In this document: piece by piece, positions 13,839-16,567 of the stretch
Layout of the letters: each line of letters opens with the position of its first letter
Position numbering within the stretch: position 1 is the stretch's first letter
Source: Bacteroidia bacterium
GTDB taxonomy: Bacteria > Bacteroidota > Bacteroidia > Bacteroidales > Dysgonomonadaceae
DNA length: 16,567 bases
NCBI GenBank assembly: GCA_025999435.1
Contig: BNXH01000035.1
Span: 1-16,567 of the forward strand
Direction of reading: 5' to 3'
Translations under genes and position numbers: made by a program
The notes under the pieces: model-generated
The model's database searches: none
What the model was told of the DNA's origin: nothing
What the model saw: the letters and a program-made list of their open reading frames with translations, nothing else

Positions 13839-15601
13839 TAACCTGTTTTAAAAATATACCGTCTATACGCCCATTCATCCCAGAACAGGTATTGCTTATC
13901 TTCATATTTAGTTCCGGACAGAAGGGAATGAATCAATCCGTTACGTTCAACTAACACGGTATGATAGATATTTTTCCCATCATCATTTTGCTTCAACCGG
14001 AATTGTATTCTCCTGTTAAGCGCATCGTGCCGAATCATGGTCGTATCAGTCACCGTTTTGAAATCAAAATCGGCTGAAAGATCCTTCTGCATTTTACGGC
14101 TGCGATACCATGTCCCTCCGGTCGGGCTTACCAACGGCTTGCCGTTATAGATAACGGTGCTGTCATTATAAGCAATCACATCCAGATAACGATCCTTTGA
14201 ATCTTTAAGCCAATTTTTCAGTTTATTATAATGGAGTGAATCTTCGTAGCCATAACTACTATCGAGAAAGGCTATTCGCTCTACATCATGCGGAATTTTA
14301 CCGACACCTGTGATATAATCGAATATAAACCGTCCGCCACCGCTATGTCCATTCAGCATAATAACCGGATGGTAAGGTGCAAAGAGATTACGGAGGCTAT
14401 CAACAATCTGTTGAATAATCATTTTCCCATTATCAGGATGATTTTTACTCCATGTAGTCCAACTGCTCTTCTCGTAACTCTGCAAATAGGCCACGACCCA
14501 GTTATATCCGGGACAAACATCTCTGACAAAACGCATTTGCGCCCCAATATGCTGTATATCATAATGCCAATCATCTCCGTTTTCCATCAACTTGCCCGCT
14601 GTCCAGTCTATTGTATTTCCGTTAGGCAAAGCATATAAGACAAGAGCTGTTTTTTTATCTCTATCGAATTTTACAGGTGATGGCGCATTAACAATAATCG
14701 TAACATCCGGAAAGGCATCCTTAATAACCAACCGCTGTTCATTCAATCCGTTCAGCGAAAAACCATCCAGATAACAAGTTTTTTTGCGGCTATTATTTTC
14801 GGTAGGGTACGCATAATAGTCGCAAGGCTCTTCATCGCTTATAAGCCTACTATATACAGGATGCTTCATTACATCGATATAATGCATTGGCTTACCCTCG
14901 ACATATATAGTATCTTTAACCAGACGGATGCCATGACTATAATCCAAATACCAATCGACATGACCTGTATAGATAGGCTGAATAGGCTTACCATCAGGCT
15001 TATGCCAACCATACAATGCTACTCTGTCATCTTTAGGACTTTCGAGCAATCGCTGTGTAATGATCACATCTTTTTTATGGCCTGCGATAAGTCCAGAACG
15101 CCCGGCTCGCTGCCCTTCGATAATATTATTATGTTCTATAAATGTATAAAGAGAATCCCTGTCTTTAGTCAACGGGTGGGGTTCTAACTTTACAACAGCC
15201 GAATTATAGACATCATCACTGATTTTACGGGTGGAAAGAAAGCAACCCGACTTATCTGCTATACGTTGCGCGGTAGCAGGTTGTACCGGCATACGGATAA
15301 AATCGTTATTTGTACCAATGCACAAGTAGTCCGGAGCAACAAAGTAATACCCCTCTACTATTTTCCCGTCTTTATCTGTAGTTCGCACATCGACTCGCGC
15401 AAACTTATTCATAAAATCAGGGCGATTTCCTGAATTAAAACATTCTTCGATAAATAGATCACGGGCATCGGCCGACAGTTTCGACATTTGATTAACTAAT
15501 TCTTTCCCAAGCATTTTATCTGTTTTAACTTGGGCACAGGCTGCACAGACAGGGAAAACGAATATACCCGTAAGCAATATTCTTCTCAACTTTGATTTCA
15601 T
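13835..15601 (-). CDS. Secreted two-domain protein with C-terminal alpha/beta-hydrolase-like domain
   Basis: This 588-residue protein has a signal sequence (MKSKLRRILLTGIFVFPVCAACAQ). Either cleavage by signal peptidase I after ACA or lipidation at Cys22 is possible. The N-terminal region (about 40-265) is a distinct module. Its most conserved-looking part is AGHKKDVII (173-181), then YGWHKPDGKPIQPIY (197-211), then HVDWYLDYSHGIRLV (214-228), whose clustered His and Asp residues look like a metal or catalytic site. I do not recognise a named family for it. The C-terminal region (about 290-588) resembles a serine hydrolase: strand TALVLYALPNG (318-328), then PVIMLNGHSGGGRFIFDYI (412-430) with GHSGG and the putative nucleophile Ser420, then IAFLDSSYG (443-451), where Asp447 could be the acid, and candidate histidines at 525 and 558. 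The substrate is unknown. Its stop shares TTAA with the convergent phosphoesterase gene. Confidence 0.78.
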   Translation of the reverse strand: MKSKLRRILLTGIFVFPVCAACAQVKTDKMLGKELVNQMSKLSADARDLFIEECFNSGNRPDFMNKFARVDVRTTDKDGKIVEGYYFVAPDYLCIGTNNDFIRMPVQPATAQRIADKSGCFLSTRKISDDVYNSAVVKLEPHPLTKDRDSLYTFIEHNNIIEGQRAGRSGLIAGHKKDVIITQRLLESPKDDRVALYGWHKPDGKPIQPIYTGHVDWYLDYSHGIRLVKDTIYVEGKPMHYIDVMKHPVYSRLISDEEPCDYYAYPTENNSRKKTCYLDGFSLNGLNEQRLVIKDAFPDVTIIVNAPSPVKFDRDKKTALVLYALPNGNTIDWTAGKLMENGDDWHYDIQHIGAQMRFVRDVCPGYNWVVAYLQSYEKSSWTTWSKNHPDNGKMIIQQIVDSLRNLFAPYHPVIMLNGHSGGGRFIFDYITGVGKIPHDVERIAFLDSSYGYEDSLHYNKLKNWLKDSKDRYLDVIAYNDSTVIYNGKPLVSPTGGTWYRSRKMQKDLSADFDFKTVTDTTMIRHDALNRRIQFRLKQNDDGKNIYHTVLVERNGLIHSLLSGTKYEDKQYLFWDEWAYRRYIFKTGY

Positions 15602-15626
15602 ACAACTGCTTTTAAGATTAACGAAA

Positions 15627-15634
15627 CAAAGATT
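15627..15634 (-). promoter_or_regulatory. Probable -7 box of the 588-residue protein gene
   Basis: AATCTTTG on the minus strand differs from TAnnTTTG at the first base only. It would give a leader of about 20 nt before the ATG at 15601. No clear -33 element is seen. Confidence 0.45.
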
Positions 15635-15671
15635 GTAAAAAATAAGCAGATATCATTGTTAAATGAAGAAT

Positions 15672-15694
15672 GAATTGAAAATCGGCGGAGCCAA
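15672..15694 (+). repeat. 23-nt word, inverse copy of 16127-16149
   Basis: This 23-nt stretch around ATCGGCGGAGCC is the exact reverse complement of 16127-16149, which lies in the right arm of the first foldback element. The two sit in different surroundings, so only the word is shared. A diverged version is in the second foldback element (about 16346-16369). Confidence 0.85.
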
Positions 15695-15709
15695 AAATTA
15701 AAAATGAAG

Positions 15710-15723
15710 AATGGCGCGAAGCG
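15710..15723 (+). repeat. 14-nt word AATGGCGCGAAGCG (first copy)
   Basis: The same 14 bases recur at 15942-15955 in the same orientation but with unrelated flanks: AAATGAAG on the left here, AATTAGC there. Confidence 0.85.
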
Positions 15724-15791
15724 AAATATTGTCCGGCGCTGGTTTTATCTATAATAGATAAGTAATCTATGATAATTAATGCAACATTCTC

Positions 15792-15871
15792 TTTGTCATC
15801 CTGAGGCACGAAGGATCTTGTTCCTTAAAAGCGGAACTGACAAGAGATGCTTCGTTCCTCAGCATGACAAA
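15792..15871. repeat. 80-bp imperfect palindrome
   Basis: The left arm, beginning TTTGTCATCCTGAGGCACG, pairs with the right arm ending CCTCAGCATGACAAA, with a few mismatches and a short bulge around an 8-nt centre (TTAAAAGC). The outer GTCATCCTGAG ... CTCAGnATGAC motif resembles foldback elements that I have seen in many bacterial genomes. It codes for nothing recognisable and is probably a REP- or MITE-like element; the RNA would form a long hairpin. Confidence 0.75.
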
Positions 15872-15941
15872 AACGAAAATTATGTTGTAATAAATACTTT
15901 CCATTACTTAATTTGTAAATTAGCGAATTTGCGAATTAGCA

Positions 15942-15955
15942 AATGGCGCGAAGCG
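15942..15955 (+). repeat. 14-nt word AATGGCGCGAAGCG (second copy)
   Basis: Identical to 15710-15723. It follows a degenerate run of AATTAGC / AATTTGC words (about 15910-15941). Confidence 0.85.
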
Positions 15956-15982
15956 GCAAAGGCTATAAGCTAATGGCTAATT

Positions 15983-16164
15983 GACTGTAGAAGTTTGTTA
16001 CATTTTAGTTAAAAAGTTACGAGTAGACGAGATACGAGGTACGAGTTGTTGACTGTTGCACGTCATTGCGAGGGTTTACCCGAAGCAATCCATTAATAAT
16101 CAATACTCTGGATTGCTTCACTCCTGTTGGCTCCGCCGATTTTCAATTCGCAATGACGAAAAGG
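15983..16164 (+). repeat. Tandem repeat unit, copy 1
   Basis: The unit runs from GACTGTAGAAGTTTGTTAC to CAATGACGAAAAGG. In order it contains a near-palindrome (ACATTTTAGTTAAAAAGT), a TACGAG-rich stretch, and a foldback element. Copy 2 begins 210 bp later at 16193 and is nearly identical, differing by short indels and substitutions. There are only two full units, with no short uniform repeats and spacers, so this is not a CRISPR array. Confidence 0.9.
16061..16158. repeat. Foldback element in copy 1 (98 bp)
   Basis: Outer arms CGTCATTGCGA (16061-16071) and TCGCAATGACG (16148-16158) are exact inverted repeats. Inner arms GAAGCAATCCA (16082-16092) and TGGATTGCTTC (16109-16119) are also exact. 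Between outer and inner arms the left side has GGGTTTACCC, itself a small stem, while the right side has an unpaired insert of about 28 nt. The GTCATTGCGAG...CAATGACG theme resembles known bacterial palindromic repeats. Confidence 0.85.
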
Positions 16165-16192
16165 CCTTGCTTACTGATAACTGTTGACTACT

Positions 16193-16383
16193 GACTGTAG
16201 AGGTTTGTTACTTTTTAGTTAAAAAGTTACGAGTAGACGAGGTACGAGGTACGAGTTGTTTACTGTTGACTGTCGCACGTCATTGCGAGGGTTTACCCGA
16301 AGCAATCCATTAATAATCAATACTCTGTATTGCTTCACTCCTGTTGGCTCCGCCGATTCTTCGAATTCGCAATGACGAAAAGG
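16193..16383 (+). repeat. Tandem repeat unit, copy 2
   Basis: This is the second copy of the unit at 15983. It is longer by about 9 nt, mainly because of extra ACTGTTGACT-type sequence before the foldback element and a 2-nt gain in its right arm. The hairpin ACTTTTTAGTTAAAAAGT is perfect here. The remaining differences are scattered substitutions, so the duplication is not brand new. Confidence 0.9.
16278..16377. repeat. Foldback element in copy 2 (100 bp)
   Basis: It has the same outer arms as 16061-16158. The inner right arm carries one change (TGTATTGCTTC), which breaks one pair, and the insert in the right arm reads GATTCTTCGAATTCGC instead of GATTTTCAATTCGC. Confidence 0.85.
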
Positions 16384-16414
16384 TCGACTGTTTACTGACT
16401 ACTAACTACTGTTT

Positions 16415-16440
16415 ACTGTAGTAGTTTGTTACTTTTTAGT
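16415..16440 (+). repeat. Tandem repeat unit, truncated copy 3
   Basis: ACTGTAGTAGTTTGTTACT and the next seven bases match the first part of copies 1 and 2, and identity ends at 16440. On the minus strand this piece coincides with the last codons of the possible coding tail at 16429-16503. Confidence 0.75.
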
Positions 16441-16567
16441 GACTTTGTTGCAACGGCAGTCAAACCGGTATTTTTCTTCACTATCGTAGCAAGTAAAATT
16501 AACTCACTTTGTAAGCATCGGGCATACCAATCCCGATGAATTTATTTAATGTCAAACATTTGAGTTT
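16429..16567 (-). pseudogene. Possible 3' end of a coding region, broken between frames
   Basis: On the minus strand from the right edge, one frame is open to a TAA at 16499 and reads ...NKFIGIGMPDAYKVS. A second frame, open from 16503 to a TAA at 16429, reads VNFTCYDSEEKYRFDCRCNK and then VTKK. The two meet at 16499-16506, so one frameshift would join them. Both are short and could be chance. I recognise no family. Against coding, an inverted repeat (16516-16538) lies inside the first stretch. Confidence 0.2.
16516..16538. repeat. Inverted repeat CATCGGG - 9 nt - CCCGATG
   Basis: This exact 7-bp stem has a 9-nt loop. Neither strand shows a good T run after it, so a terminator role is doubtful. 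Confidence 0.4.

Larger units (their letters stand above)
15635..16567. other. Gene-poor repeat island
   Basis: About 0.93 kb with no convincing gene. It is built of interspersed short repeats: degenerate A/T-rich words (AAATGAAGAATG at 15661-15672 and again at 15702-15713), a large imperfect palindrome, a tandem duplication carrying foldback elements, and runs of near-repeats of TACGAG and of ACTGTTGACT. The parts are listed separately. No tRNA, transposase or integrase was found in it. Confidence 0.8.

Noticed and set aside
13841..13890. ACCTGTT...AACAGGT inverted repeat after the phosphoesterase as a terminator
   Set aside because: The arms are 7 bp with a 36-nt loop and no T run on either strand, and they lie inside the convergent gene's coding end.
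15602..15973. Short open frames on both strands in the repeat island
   Set aside because: They run through palindromes and degenerate words, lack promoters and resemble no protein family.
15983..16440. CRISPR array
   Set aside because: There are only two full units of about 210 bp with no unique spacers between short uniform repeats, and no cas genes nearby.
16516..16538. Intrinsic terminator at the right edge
   Set aside because: The 7-bp stem is not followed by a T run on either strand; kept only as an inverted repeat.

Overview
The window looks like chromosomal sequence from a member of the Bacteroidota, most likely order Bacteroidales. A Dysgonomonas-like organism would fit, but the genus is a guess. 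The support is internal: AT-rich DNA, promoter -7 boxes matching the Bacteroidota consensus TAnnTTTG rather than TATAAT, starts without clear Shine-Dalgarno sequences, and families typical of the phylum (DUF4271, a carboxypeptidase-regulatory/DUF5686 outer-membrane protein, a TonB with the N-terminal KNKQYGAYKLR motif, paired ExbD proteins, and a diverged aspartokinase).

Layout. (1) 1-1850, minus strand: the 5' part of a DUF4271 membrane protein runs off the left edge. It lies downstream of metK (S-adenosylmethionine synthetase), with a hairpin between them. metK has its own promoter and a roughly 110-nt leader holding a short leucine-rich ORF that overlaps the metK start as ATGA. (2) 1883-8119, minus strand: a seven-gene energy-transduction unit, exbB - exbD - exbD - tonB - small two-helix membrane protein - PstS-like lipoprotein - periplasmic TPR protein. 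It starts at a strong promoter and ends at a strong hairpin terminator. A second terminator-like hairpin right after tonB splits it into two halves. (3) 8359-9744, minus strand: an aspartokinase of the 'KIGGTSM' type, resembling the enzymes found with ectoine genes, although no ectoine genes are here. (4) 9868-13838, plus strand: a divergent promoter region, then a DUF5686 outer-membrane protein, then menA (menaquinone biosynthesis) and a YfcE-like metallophosphoesterase separated by 2 bp. (5) 13835-15601, minus strand: a secreted two-domain protein with an unidentified N-terminal module and a C-terminal alpha/beta-hydrolase-like domain. Its stop codon shares a TTAA with the convergent phosphoesterase. 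(6) 15635-16567: about 0.9 kb without a convincing gene, forming an island of interspersed repeats. It holds an 80-bp imperfect palindrome, a tandem duplication of about 210 bp that carries a 98-100-bp foldback element in each copy, and short words reused in both orientations. Near the right edge are traces of a minus-strand coding tail in two frames.

How the genes work together: ExbB/ExbD would use the proton gradient to drive TonB and, through it, outer-membrane receptors. The PstS-like lipoprotein and TPR protein encoded behind tonB probably work at the same envelope, but their substrate cannot be read from the sequence. metK, the aspartokinase and menA are core metabolism (SAM, aspartate-family amino acids, menaquinone). 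No rRNA, tRNA, CRISPR array, transposase or phage gene was seen. The least explained parts are the right-hand repeat island, the metK leader ORF and the 588-residue hydrolase-like protein.
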